Assembly (NCBI RefSeq): GCF_029873635.1
Contig: NC_080422.1
Span: 1,530,001-1,594,000 of the forward strand
Reading direction: 5' to 3'
DNA length: 64,000 nucleotides
Source: Malania oleifera
Taxonomy: Eukaryota > Streptophyta > Magnoliopsida > Santalales > Ximeniaceae
Shown: piece by piece, positions 23,636-33,688 of the stretch
Numbering within the stretch: position 1 is the stretch's first letter
Layout of the letters: each line of letters opens with the position of its first letter
Notes under the pieces: model-generated
Database searches by the model: none
Told to the model about the DNA's origin: nothing
Seen by the model: only the letters and a program-made list of their open reading frames with translations
Made by a program: the position numbers and the translations under genes

Positions 23636-23671
23636 TCTAATAAGATCCCCTCCTTTGGGGATCTTATTAGA
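23636..23671. repeat. Perfect 15 bp inverted repeat with 6-base loop
   Basis: TCTAATAAGATCCCC at 23636-23650 is the exact reverse complement of 23657-23671. The loop is TCCTTT. It is isolated in A+T-rich DNA. Confidence 0.95.
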
Positions 23672-24390
23672 AACACTTTATTTCACATATATTTTTAAAA
23701 TTTTAAAATTTATTTGCTTCTTAAGGAGTTAATTAAAGACCACTAGATTCAGTTTAGGGATAATTCATGATTAATTAGGTACTGTTTGTAGAACGAGTAT
23801 GTAGGGGGTGCTAGTACCTTCCTCTCGCATAGTTGAAGTCTCGATCCCAATTCTAGTAAATGCAGACTGAGGCTACTGGTTCCTTGATTAATCAACAAGT
23901 AGTAAATAGGTGAACTAATCGCACTTATGAAAATAACATGTTAGTGCCGACTCCATTGAACTTTAAATATTATTATTCCTCGCCATTTTGGACTCTTCTT
24001 CAGTACGTTGCGACCGTTGTTAATATCTCACATCAAATAGGGCAATTCCAAGGACATGTTTGTTTTAGCTTGTTCACAGTTTTCACCAAAATTTCGAAAT
24101 TTGATTCAATAACAAATGGAAATGGTGAAGTTTAACTTTGGGTAATTATTGTCGACCCAAGTGTCTTATATTTGGCTTTCATATCCGAGCAAAACCTAAT
24201 TTGAATTGAATATTCCAATTTTGCTCGACATATGTTTTCAGCCATCTCTCTTTGAACAGTTTATTTTCAAGCATAAACTGCTACATGGTCAACAATAGAG
24301 TATTTTCACTTGTTAAGATCTGTAAACTACGAGCTTCTTTGCTTGTGTGCAAATCGGACAGATCAAAACCTCAGAACACTTAGTGAAGCA

Positions 24391-24393
24391 CAG
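24391..24393. other. Candidate target duplication of element H, left
   Basis: CAG (within gcacag) precedes the LTR. CAG also follows the 3' LTR at 26821-26823. Only three bases match cleanly, so the duplication is degraded or shortened. Confidence 0.4.
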
Positions 24394-24748
24394 TGTTAGG
24401 GGTTGACAGTGTGACCTTGGTTAAATGGGGAGAAGAGATGTCTTCACTTGCCCTCACCAGAGATTTTTATAGTGGATGTTGAATAATTCGGATGATGGCT
24501 TGTGTGGTTGTCTTGTTGATTGAATATAACAACTAGTTCCACATGTCATTAAGTATGAAGGTCGCTTGTCTTCATGAATTCATTATTGTTGAACTAATAT
24601 TTCATGCCTATGATGGCTTTCAAAAACCTCTCGAGTGTTCATGATAGTCGGATTGAACGTGTAGTCATTGGCTGACTCTGTCGAGGGAGAGAGCCTAGAC
24701 GAGTGCCACGCGGCCCGTTAATTGAGTTGAAATTTGCGGTCCGTGACA
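24394..24748 (+). repeat. 5' LTR of element H
   Basis: 355 bases, about 90% or more identical by eye to 26467-26820. It starts TG and ends CA. Confidence 0.9.
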
Positions 24749-24750
24749 GT

Positions 24751-24762
24751 TGGTATCAGAGC
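24751..24762 (+). other. Primer-binding site of element H
   Basis: TGGTATCAGAGC, two bases after the LTR end, complementary to initiator methionine tRNA. Confidence 0.9.
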
Positions 24763-24869
24763 ATGGTGTGTGTGAGCTCGATGGGCGTGAACACTACGAG
24801 TTGGAAAATAAGAATTTAAAATTTTGTAAAGTAGAATAATATGGATGCATGTAAGGCAAAGGATAACTC

Positions 24870-25560
24870 AAGAGAAAGGTGTGCCAATAGAATTTGAGGC
24901 TACCAAAGAGAAAATTGATTTTTAAAATAGAATTGTGGAACTTGAGTAAGTCACTCCATGTATGAAAATCCTTGGTATGGAGTAGTTGGAAGCCTCGAGA
25001 ATAGGTTGAAATACATTGAGGGCATGATGCCATCTCCCATCTCATGATAGAGAAAGACAAACAAATCTTGCGGTATTCGAAAGGAGGATTGAGCAGTTGG
25101 AAACTCATTGAGCGCATGATGCCATTAATAATCTCAAAGGGTAGTGCCAATAGAGCTTGAGGTCTGCCTGAGAATATTGTGCAATTGGAAGCCTTGAGTA
25201 GGCCGAAACACATTGCGGGCGTGATGCCATCCATCATCCCAAGGGGTAGTGCCAATAGAGATTGAGGCCCCCCTACGGGAGTAGACCAATAGTGCTTGAG
25301 CTCTGTCGAAGAGTATTGAGTTGTCGCCTTGAATAGGCTGAATTACATCGTCGGCATGATGCCATCCATGATCCTAAAGGGTAGTGTCAATAGAGCTTAA
25401 GGCCTCCTTACAGGAAACAAACCAATAGAGCTTGAGGTCTGTCAAAGAGAATATGGAGTTGTCGGAAGACTTGAATAGGTTGAAAGACATCAATGTTGGA
25501 TGCAATCTAGAATCCCATGGGTTTGTGCCAATAGAGCTTGAGGCCGTCTTACAAAAGTTA
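24870..25560 (+). repeat. Element H array 1 (irregular ~100-130 bp units)
   Basis: Units are headed by 'gccaatagagcttgaggc' variants near 24876, 25143, 25246, 25382 and 25527, with secondary heads near 25290 and 25407. Each contains 'gaataggctgaa..acat' and 'ggcatgatgccatccat'. Repeated reading of IEQLE/HDAI-like residues suggests descent from a coiled-coil gag segment, but stops occur in every unit. Confidence 0.75.
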
Positions 25561-25663
25561 ATTGAGATCGTTGCTATATTGCGTGTACAGAGGGTGGGAA
25601 AAGAATCCATGACAATTTGATGGGTAAATGAGCAGAGGACCTCCAGTAAGTCTATAGAGAGAA

Positions 25664-25985
25664 GGTAATGGTTCACATCAAGCACGCAAGAAAGTAAGCA
25701 AGGTGCCACACAAAAGTGCAAAAGGGAAGGCAATGTGAACGCTGCACGCTCTGTAAGTCAACATGGTAGAGAAAGGGTAATGGTTCACACCAAGCGCCTA
25801 GGAAAGTAGGTAGGGTGTCACACCAAGCGTAAAAGGGTTGATAGGGTAAATGATGCATGCTTTGGTTGGTATGACAAAGATAGGATAATGGTTCCCGCCA
25901 AGTACCAAGGAAAGTAGCCAGGGTGACACGCCAAACGCGCGAAATTGGGTAGGTAGGGTGAACGCTGCACGCTCTGACCAAGTTA
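25664..25985 (+). repeat. Element H array 2 (~110 bp x 3)
   Basis: Units begin GGTAATGGTTCA or close variants at 25664, 25776 and 25883. Each has 'caagcgc..aggaaagtag', 'gggtg.cacacc' and 'gaacgctgcacgctctg'. Spacing is 112 and 107 bases. Confidence 0.85.
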
Positions 25986-26077
25986 ACATAGATAATTGCA
26001 AGCCTCTAATGACTTGAACGATGGTATGATGCGAGATTCGGTAGATTTCAATACCCAAAAGACAACCAATTGGAATG

Positions 26078-26340
26078 GATGAGTCGTATATCTTTTCGGT
26101 TCTTTACCTGTCAGTTGTTGTAGTTACCTCGTATAGTTGATGAGTTGTATCCTTTTTCAGATCCTTACCTGTCAGTTGTCATCGTTATTTGACATAGTCG
26201 ATGAGTCGTATCCCTTTTTAGCTCGTTTGCAAGTCAATAGTCGTCGTAATCTCACACAGTGGATGAGTCTGTGTCCCTTTTCAGCTCTTTTCAAGTGAGT
26301 ATTCATTATTCCCTCGTACCGTGGATGAGTTGTATAGAGT
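26078..26340 (+). repeat. Element H array 3 (61-62 bp x 4)
   Basis: Units begin GATGAGTCGTAT or variants at 26078, 26139, 26200, 26262 and 26324. They contain 'cctgtcagttgtc' and 'cccttttcagctc'. Spacing is 61-62 bases throughout. Confidence 0.88.
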
Positions 26341-26466
26341 CGAGGCTAAATAAGTACAGTATAACCTAGTAGACATGTAGTCAATGATGAAGGTCATCAG
26401 CAGCAAAAATGTGAAGTCTTTTTACAAATACATCGGCAAGGTCGTCGATGAGTGGGTGGGGGAGAA

Positions 26467-26820
26467 TGTTAGGGGTTGATAGTGTGACCTCGATTAAATG
26501 GGGAGGAGAGATGTCTTCACTTGCCCTCACCAGGGATTTTTATACATGATGTTGAACAACTCGGATGATGGCTTGTGTGGTTGTCTTGTTGATTGAATAT
26601 AACAACTAGTTCCACATTTCATTGAGTATAAAGGTTGCTTGTCTTCATGAATTCATTATTGTTGGAACTGATATTTCTTGCTTATGATGACTTTCAGAAA
26701 TCTTTCGAGTGTTCATGACAACCGGATTGAATGTGTAGTTATTGGCCGACTCTATTGAGGGAGAGAGCCTCGATGAGTGCCGTGCGACCCGTTAATTGTT
26801 GAAATTGGTGGTCCGTGACA
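26467..26820 (+). repeat. 3' LTR of element H
   Basis: 354 bases, preceded by a G-rich purine tract (26452-26466). It ends GTCCGTGACA before host DNA. Confidence 0.9.
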
Positions 26821-26823
26821 CAG

Positions 26824-26999
26824 CCAAAAAGGCTAGACAAAAAACCATAGCAGTATTTATGCCTTGAGCAACTACGAATGGGACTGCTTGATTCTCCTTT
26901 CTAGGAAACATTCTCAATATTATTCACCAATATATAAACTTTTTCCGTTGGCAGGAAAAAAAATCTTGCAGCAGAAGTACATCAATCCATATACCTAGT
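26824..26999. other. Short unique stretch between element H and the RTE tail
   Basis: Nothing recognisable; it continues the DNA left of element H. Confidence 0.5.
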
Positions 27000-27560
27000 G
27001 TAAGTCTTTTACAGCAACAACAAAATCAAGCCTTAAGTTGCACTAGGTGGGCTCAGCTGCATAAATCTTTTTTAACCAATTCACACAATCGAGGGCATTT
27101 ACCTCTAACGACTTAAGAGCTATCGAATCCTTTCCCACTATCTCATTCCATGTTATTTTTGGTCTATTCATACCCTTTTTACTACTAGTAACAGTAACTA
27201 ACTCACTCGTCCTCATTGATGCACTATATGGCCCGCATTTTAGATGGCCAAACCATCTTAGCCAGTCTTCCCTTATCTTGTCTCTCTTGGTGTTATGCCT
27301 AACTTATTGCAAATATGTTTGTTCCTCAATTTGTCTTTTCATGTTATACTACTCATCCACCTTAGCATTCGCATTTTGAAAACTTTTTCTTTTTGGGTAA
27401 ATTGTTTCTTAGTTGCCCAACACTTTGTTTCATGTAGCATAACTGGTCTTATAGTCGTTCTATAGAATTCTCCTTTTAATTTTAAAGATATTCTACAATC
27501 ACATAGCACGCCCAAAGCACTCTTTCATTTTACCTAAATTGCTTTAAATAACATCATGCT
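27000..27560 (-). pseudogene. RTE-type LINE tail (end of reverse transcriptase and C-terminal region)
   Basis: Read on the minus strand with minor frame changes, the segment shows the conserved 3' end of plant RTE LINEs. An entry like ALGVLCDCRISLKLKGEFYR is followed by a segment with MLHETKCWATKKQ and FKMRMLRWM. Then comes LGITPRETR, a RLRWFGH-like segment (reads LRWFGHLKC), and finally MNRPKITWNEIVGKDSIAL and ALDCVNWLKKIYA. The 5' part with endonuclease and catalytic domain is missing, as usual for truncated LINE copies. Stops and at least one frame change are present. RTE assignment rests on the RLRWFGH and RPKITW blocks. Confidence 0.72.
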
Positions 27561-28159
27561 ATTAATTCTTAAACTCCTCTCATCTCATCTTTTGAGATGG
27601 AGAGACTGAGGCTGTCTCAGTTCGATTAGTAAGATAAAATGGCATTTGTTTTTGCTTTAGTGATTACTATGTGGCGTCGAGTTGTCTTTTTGCCACATAC
27701 TCTCACATTTTATTAAGATACACTTTCATGTATTGTAGATACATACCACTTGATTACTTGATTTCTGCAGCCATTTATTTTTGCCTTTTACACTTTCAGT
27801 AGATTCCTCTTAATTAGACACACACAGGGCACTGCCTGCATTTTCTGTTCATCTTTCCCCTGCTTTTTGTATGGTATTTTCTTTCTGTCACAGCTTATTG
27901 GATGGAAAGGTACTAATTCCTTTTTATACATGATATATTCATCGTTACCCTGTATATTATCTTGTACCTTCCCTTGGACGTCATTTTTGGACAAATAAAG
28001 AACAAAAGACTTGTGTTTGACTCCTTTGGCAGGTTAGGTGCAGGCATGAAAGTGGAGATGTTGAAAGCCAAGAAAACATAGGTAAAACTATTAAATTTGA
28101 GTTCAAATGAAGTCTAAATAACTCAAATCAAGCTTTATAGTAAAAAAAAAGAACATTTA
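27561..28159. other. Unique DNA, no gene recognised
   Basis: Moderately A+T-rich. If the frame at 28163-28400 is a last exon, the right end of this stretch would hold its 3' untranslated region. Confidence 0.4.
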
Positions 28160-28400
28160 ATTTTAATCTGCATCTGTAGATAGACTTGGCTTGCTACCTA
28201 TATTAGGAATCAAAGTAAAAATTAGTGGAGCTGGGGCAATGAACCATCTGCCCTGCTCGTTAAGGAAAGATGGGGAATGCGATTGATAAACCACATGTGA
28301 TGCAAGCTGTTGCTCTGACCATGCTGAATAATTTTCTCGAGAAATAGCTAGATTCTCCTGAGTTAAGCCAGTAGCATTTTTCAACCACTTAATACATATT
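28160..28400 (-). CDS. Candidate terminal exon of a host gene, product unknown
   Basis: The minus-strand frame running down to a TAA at 28160-28162 encodes about 80 residues with balanced, non-repetitive composition. It includes WLKNATGLTQENLAISREN, WSEQQLASHVVYQS and LNEQGRWFIAPAPLIFTLIP. It looks unlike the low-complexity frames around it. The entry point is unclear. The same frame is closed by a stop at about 28420, and a 'tttgcag' acceptor-like site lies near 28465 on the same strand but leads into another frame. I do not recognise the family. It could be the last coding exon of an ordinary plant gene or part of a pseudogene. Confidence 0.35.
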
Positions 28401-28573
28401 TGTAAAGAACTTAAGATGGAAGAGTTTCCTCAGAAGATGTGTGGCTCCTTCAACTTGTGTACCTGCAAACTTCTTTTGTTGTCATGCTAAAAAGGAAGTT
28501 CAGTGCTACAGGGGTATTGGTAGGACATGTCGGAGAGGATTCGGATGGGGTCCATGTGGAAAATGAAGCCCCT

Positions 28574-28578
28574 GAAGG
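28574..28578. other. Target-site duplication of the TRIM, left
   Basis: GAAGG. The same five bases follow the element at 28956-28960. Confidence 0.88.
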
Positions 28579-28955
28579 TGTTGGGTGGTCTTGGGCCTTT
28601 ACAATCTCAAAAGCTAGCTCATGAGGTGAGACTTTCCTTTACACTTAATAACTGACCACCAAACTCCTTCCACAGCCGATGTGGGACAAACCCTAACAAT
28701 CTTCCCCTCACACATCGGGCTTTAAACTCCTCACGAATTGGGATCGGGTTCCAAACTCCACACGAATTGGGCTGACCAAATCGGCAGCACCACATGCTCA
28801 GCATCCCAAGGATAAACCATGGGTTCTGATACCAGTGTTGGGTGTTCTTGGGCTTTCTCAACCCCAAAAGTTAGCTCATGGGGTGAGACATTCCCTCACA
28901 CTTAATAATTGACCACCAAGTCCCTTCTATAACCTATGTGGGACAAACTCCAACA
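28579..28955 (-). mobile_element. TRIM (miniature LTR retrotransposon), 377 bp
   Basis: Two 120-base direct repeats (28579-28698 and 28836-28955) each open TGTTGGG and end AACA. They flank 137 bases of non-coding DNA. On the minus strand a primer-binding site TGGTATCAGAACC (28834-28822) adjoins the right repeat and a purine tract TGTGAGGGGAAGAT (28712-28699) adjoins the left one. With the GAAGG duplication these are the full set of LTR-element signals in miniature. It has no coding capacity, so mobilisation must be in trans. Confidence 0.9.
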
Positions 28956-28960
28956 GAAGG
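28956..28960. other. Target-site duplication of the TRIM, right
   Basis: GAAGG, identical to 28574-28578. Confidence 0.88.
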
Positions 28961-30050
28961 GGCTATGAAAAAAAAAAAAAAATGTGAAAAAGAATAGCTG
29001 TAGTGATGCACCTTTGGGCCCAAAGGTTAGGGTGTAGAAAGCTCCATGCGACTTCCATACTTTTTATTTTTATTTTTTTGATTCTTTGTTTTGGGACTGG
29101 GGTTGGGCCAGGGGGAGGGGGTGTTGATATGCTAAATTGTTGCTCTTTAACAATGCAGAGAACCAAATATGATGGGTCACAGCCGCCATAGAGTAGATAA
29201 AGGTAGCCTGAAGTCATGAAAAACCTGATTTTAATATGCAATGCAAGAAGAAACGCAATGAAAGGGAAGGGTGGGGAGGAGGGTAACTGTATTACAGAAA
29301 AGAAAAATATAAATAAACAATCCTACTCGAAAAGCACGAGCTTCTTAATTGCTATGGAGTTAGAACATGAGATGGACTATTTCTGTTTGTTGCACGGTTG
29401 TTCATCTATTCACACCCTCCATTTGTCTTTCAATGCATGATTATTGATTAGCATTGGCAGGTTGGGATGGAATTATCAAGTAGGGTAACACAGTCCCCTT
29501 TTCACGGCCAGTCGCTTTCTTCTTTTTCATTTGTCGTTTCATGAATCTTTCTGAATTTCTGTGTTACTAATTTTAATAGAGCAAGCTTAAAGTGGCCCTG
29601 AGCTGAGTTGGGTCTGCTTGTGGTGGGTCAGATTGGGCGGTGGGTCCATGGTCACTTATCCAAAACCCAAAACCCAAGTTAGTTCATTCTGAAAAGATGC
29701 ATAATTTTATGTCCTAAGATGGTTAAAAGTCCAAGTTCGATTTTAATTTGCTGTGTTGTGTTTCCTGAACTCTTATCCTGAGGCTCACTGATCCATGTGG
29801 ATTGTGGAGTCTTTTCTCAGTTCTGGTGGAGGAGTCGTATCACCACAATATATTGTTGTCACGTTGAGTGTTTTTGTGTTCTAAGGTTTGAGCACTTCAT
29901 AATACATTTGATTTATGACATATAATGTACAGGAGTACAAGTTTATATAATTTCATTTAACAAAATATGATATAAATAAATATTTTTATGATAAAATTTG
30001 AGAATAATATTCTTTGCCCTGAAGAAATTTTTTGTATTATCATTTTTTTT
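28961..30050. other. Unique DNA, no gene recognised
   Basis: Contains an A run at 28969-28981 and a G-rich patch near 29095-29122. No frame is convincing. Confidence 0.45.
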
Positions 30051-30055
30051 ATCAT

Positions 30056-30103
<48 letters not shown>

Positions 30104-30187
30104 TTTGGCTATCATATTTTGCTTATAATATAATTGTCTATAAGCAGAATTTGATAGCCAAACAAAAGAGATATATATTGTCATGAT
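30051..30187. repeat. Foldback element (MITE candidate) with an embedded TA array
   Basis: Outer arms ATCATGAC (30051-30058) and GTCATGAT (30180-30187) enclose inner arms of 24 bases (30104-30127 and 30139-30162) that pair with two mismatches around an 11-base loop. The left arm has expanded into about 21 TA units (30059-30100), while the right arm keeps a short 'atatatatt'. No clear target duplication was found. Confidence 0.6.
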
Positions 30188-30882
30188 GAATAAATAAAAA
30201 TCGAGTGATTTTAATTTTCACTCACACTATTTAATTCAAAATTCTATTCTTTGTTTGTGGATATGAATTTTAAAGTTGAGTCACTTATATTTTAAAGTTT
30301 GCTTCATGGGTTTTTTATTGTTTGTTTTCGCATTGTCCTCTTGTGTTTTTTCAAAGCAACCCTATCTGTTTGTTTCATTGCTGCATATTATTGGTGAAAT
30401 ATTAATTTTGTTAGATAACAAATATTCTCACAAACCACTATTCTTAACTCAAACGTGTGTCTGTACAAAATTTTAAGCAAATCATCATACCCATCAGCAT
30501 CATCATGATTCTTTACAGACTTCCTCCCAACTAGGCACTATCTGCACAAGAAAATACAATAATTTGCACTGCACTAAATTGAGCATGATTCTGAGCATGC
30601 AGGAATTAAAAAATTATAGAATGTTTCAGAAACTTAGTCATATATATATGCATTAAAAAAATTGTGCATTAGAAATAAGCAGTCAGCAGTACGTCATCCC
30701 ATCTCACCCCACTGGAAAGAAGGGCGGCTTTTAAAATCAGTCCATACGTAAAGAGGTAGATGTGGATGTAAATGGGACATGATTGAGGTGGTACTTACTT
30801 AACCCGCTATACACACTATTTGACATAGTTTAGTATTTCTTCAATGGCTCCACGCTTATATATTAAAGATTAAAGTTAGTTG
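30188..30882. other. Unique DNA, no gene recognised
   Basis: A+T-rich, left flank of element J. Confidence 0.45.
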
Positions 30883-30887
30883 GTTCA

Positions 30888-31297
30888 TGTTGTAGTATGT
30901 GACTCATATCGAGTAGAACATATGTATAGAGAAAGCAGGCCGAAGAAAATTAGGAAGCCGGTCTGAAGAAAACCATAGAAGATGTTGTTCGACATTGATT
31001 TGAAATTTATTATTTTATTGGTTAGGATGACTGATAGGTTAGGTGTGCGAGGGGCAACGCCTCCGTAGTACGGTTCATGGGTATTTGAGGAATTTTTCGA
31101 ATACCTTTGTATGGTTTGGGTTAGTATAAATATATATGATATAACCCTACTTTGGATGATAGTGAGATTCAGCCACCGCTTGCTTCTGTGAACGTAGGCA
31201 TGCTGCCAAACCACGTTAAATCCGTGTGTTTTGTTGCTTTCCTTATCTCTATATTTTTTCGTAATATTCATCACAATTGTCGCACAATTTCTCAACA
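30888..31297 (+). repeat. 5' LTR of element J
   Basis: 410 bases from TGTTGTAGTATG to CTCAACA, with a TATA-like box (TATAAATA at 31125-31132). The left flank reads GTTCA (30883-30887). No second copy is found in the window. Confidence 0.82.
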
Positions 31298-31299
31298 AT

Positions 31300-31311
31300 T
31301 GGTATCAGAGC
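31300..31311 (+). other. Primer-binding site of element J
   Basis: TGGTATCAGAGC two bases after the LTR end, complementary to initiator methionine tRNA. Confidence 0.92.
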
Positions 31312-31322
31312 TCAGGTCACGA

Positions 31323-32077
31323 TGTCTGGGATTTCTTTTGTGAAATTCAACATGGTCAAGTTTGACGGATCTGGAAATTTCGGATTATGACAGAGGAGGA
31401 TCAAGGATTTGTTAGTGCAATAGGGCATGGTGAAGGCATTATATGGAAAGTAGCCAGAAGGCATGAACACCATTAATTGAGAGGAACTGGAAGCAAAGGT
31501 TGTGACAACTATTAGACTTTATCTGGCTAATGACGTGATGTATCACGTTATGGATGAGGAATCACTGATGGTAGTCTGGTTAGAAATGGAAAGTCAGTAT
31601 ATGTCTAAGTCGTTGACGGACAAACTTTATCTTAAGCAGAAACTCTATGGTCTTGAGATCTCAGAGGGTTCATATCTGAACCAGCACATCAACGTGTTCA
31701 ACCAAATCATTAGTGATTTGAAGCGAGTTGATGTGAAGTTCGAAGACGAAGACAAGGCGTTGATGTTGTTGAATTCCTTACCTGCTTCTCCTACGTACGA
31801 AAATTTGGTTACAACTCTGATGTGGGGGAAAGAAACTATCAAATTGGAGGAGATCATGAGTATTCTATTAGGTAAGAAAGCCAGTGATGAGAATTTACAA
31901 AATGAAGGGCTTGTGGTGAGAGTAATAAGGAACATGGGAGAAACAAGCTTTGGAGCAGATCGAGTAATAATAAATTTCAGTTCAATTCCAGGAAGAGGAA
32001 GGACATACGGTGTTTTAAGTGCGGGGAAAGGGGGTTTACAAAATGAGATTGTCCAAAGAAAAAGAAGGGGAATATAG
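31323..32077 (+). pseudogene. Element J gag
   Basis: The start MSGISFVKFN lies 12 bases after the primer-binding site. The first 60 codons hold several stops. The long intact part (31502-32077) carries the copia gag (UBN2-type) domain with VWLEMESQYMSKSLT, KLYGLEISEGSYLNQHINVF, RVDVKFEDEDKALMLLNSLP and the segment WGKETIKLEEIMSILLGK. The zinc knuckle near 32000-32050 lies in another frame. It reads CFKCGERGFTK, a stop, then DC, so the His and one basic residue are lost. Gag is therefore frameshifted and its RNA-binding motif destroyed. Confidence 0.87.
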
Positions 32078-32189
32078 AGAATAAATAGGGTCCATCAAAG
32101 TTTGCGAATGTAGTGGAAGAAGAAGACTTAAGGAGCGGTGATGGGGATATGTTTTCCGTTTCATCCTGTTCATATCATCTCACAGATTC

Positions 32190-32560
32190 TTAGATTCTGG
32201 ATTCGGCATGCTCCTATCACATGACACTCAATAACAATTGGTTTGACACCCATAGGTTATTAAATTCTAGTTCTGTTATGATGGGTAATGATGCATCATG
32301 CAAAATTGTTGGAATAAGGAACATCAGAATTAAAATGTTTGGTGGTGTTGTTAGAACATTGTGTGATGTTAGACATATATCGGATTTAAGGAAGAATATG
32401 ATTTCATTGAGCATTTTAGATTGTAATGAGTTTAAGTACAAGTCTGCAAGTGGAGTAATAATGGTGAGTAAAGGTTGTCGTAACAGTGATGAAGGGGTAG
32501 GAATTAGCAGGGAATATTTATACACTACTAGGTACCACAGTTGTAGGTGGAGTTGCAACT
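32190..32560 (+). pseudogene. Element J protease region
   Basis: It begins LDSACSYHMT near 32196, where the aspartic protease motif D-S-G has become D-S-A. NNNWFDTHRLLNSSSVMMGND and the segment VRTLCDVRHISDLRKNMISLSIL follow, typical of copia protease and pre-integrase linkers. Confidence 0.82.
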
Positions 32561-32589
32561 GTAGAGTCTGAATCAGATAGTACAGTCTT

Positions 32590-33688
32590 GTGACATATGC
32601 AGTTAGGTCATATGGGTGAGCGTGTGATGATGGAGCTTCATAAGAGAAATCTATTGAAGGGTGTCAAAACATGCAAGCTTAATTTTTGCAGGTATTGTGT
32701 TCTTGGGAAATAGATTAGGGTGCAGTTCAAGACAGTCACACACAAGACAGAAGAAATTCTTGACTATATTCATACAGATATTTGTGAACCAGTAAGGGTA
32801 GCATCACGAGGAGGACATACGTATATTGTGAGTTTTATTAATGGTTTCTCACGAAAGGTTTGGGTGTACTTCATACGGTATAAGTCAGAAACATTTGCCA
32901 AGTTCAAGTTGTGAAAAGCTGAAGTAAAAAACCAGATAGGGAGAAAAATCAAATGCCTCAAGTCCGACAATGGTACTGAGTACACAGATTCAAAGTTCAC
33001 GGAGTTGTGTGAGCAACATGGGAATAAGAGACACTTCATAGTACACAAGACACGACAATGGAATGATGTAGCAGAAAGGATGAACAGAACAATAGATGAA
33101 AGAGCTCGGTGTCTCAAGTTGAATGCAAGGCTTACAAAGAACTTCTGGGCAGCAGTTGTGAATATGATATGTTTCTTGATTAACAAATCACCAAGGGTAG
33201 CACTAGATGAGAAGGTAGCAGAGGTAGTGTGGACAGGTAGTGCGGTAGACTACTTTGGTTTGAGAGTGTTTAGATGTCCAGCCTACGTGCATGTTTCTAG
33301 TGAGGAGAGATAGAAGCTTGATTCGAAGTCTAGACAATGTATTTTTCTAGGGTATTAGGAAGGGGTGAAAGACTTCAAGCTCTGGGATCCGAAGGCAAAC
33401 AAGGTGGTGATCAATAGAGATGTGATTTTTGATGAGAAAGTTATGTTGCAGTGTACTCAGGAAGAAGAGAAACAGGTGCTAGAAAATTGCTGCAACAATG
33501 AGCATGTGGTGTAGGAGGAGCTAGAGACTTACGGTAGAGATCACAATGTTCAGAATGCAGGGAGTCCTAGCTCAGGAGATTAGCAACATCACAGTATAGC
33601 TATAGACAGGCCTAGACGCACTTTTAGGCCACTCACCAGGTATGGTTTTGATGATTTGGTTTCTTATATACTTATTACTAGTAGCGGG
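32590..33688 (+). pseudogene. Element J integrase (up to the insertion of B)
   Basis: It has a pre-integrase block HMQLGHMGERGMMELHKRN and then the core: HTDICEPVRVAS (first Asp), YIVSFINGFSRKVWVYF (consensus D lost to N in 'FIND'-type position), KSDNGTEYTDSKF (second Asp) and ERMNRTI (Glu). The distal part (33240-33688) has VFGC-type RVFRCPAYVHV and an acidic, Gln-rich tail. Stops lie at about 32712, 32912, 33311, 33356, 33512 and 33582. The frame runs directly into the GCGGG duplication of element B. Confidence 0.84.
33684..33688. other. Target-site duplication of element B, left
   Basis: GCGGG, repeated at 44509-44513. Both copies lie in element J sequence. Confidence 0.92.

Larger units (their letters stand above)
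22480..24130 (+). repeat. Possible Tat/Ogre-type gypsy LTR remnant
   Basis: The piece at 23795-23945 holds a block resembling 'gggtgctagtaccttcctctcgcat' (shown here as pieces), then 'ttagtgccgactcc'. Such blocks are typical of the 3' end of Tat-type LTRs. Upstream are repeated GTTGAC and CCGGTT words (23150-23210), also common there. No coding domain or matching second LTR is visible, so the boundaries are uncertain. Confidence 0.25.
24394..26820 (+). mobile_element. Non-autonomous LTR retrotransposon with three internal tandem arrays (element H)
   Basis: A 2.43 kb element with LTRs of about 355 bases (24394-24748 and 26467-26820) opening TGTTAGGGGTTGA and ending GTCCGTGACA. It has a TGGTATCAGAGC primer-binding site (24751-24762) and a purine tract GTGGGTGGGGGAGAA before the 3' LTR. 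The 1.7 kb interior has no protease, reverse transcriptase or integrase motif in any frame. It is instead filled by three unrelated tandem arrays (24870-25560, 25664-25985, 26078-26340). It would need proteins from another element to move. No family name is known to me. Confidence 0.85.

Noticed and set aside
23636..23671. Bacterial-type terminator
   Set aside because: The stem-loop has no downstream T run or gene and the DNA is a plant nuclear sequence.
24794..25733. Minus-strand frames of 153 and 119 residues in element H
   Set aside because: They overlap tandem array 1, run antisense to the element and show only the repeat period.
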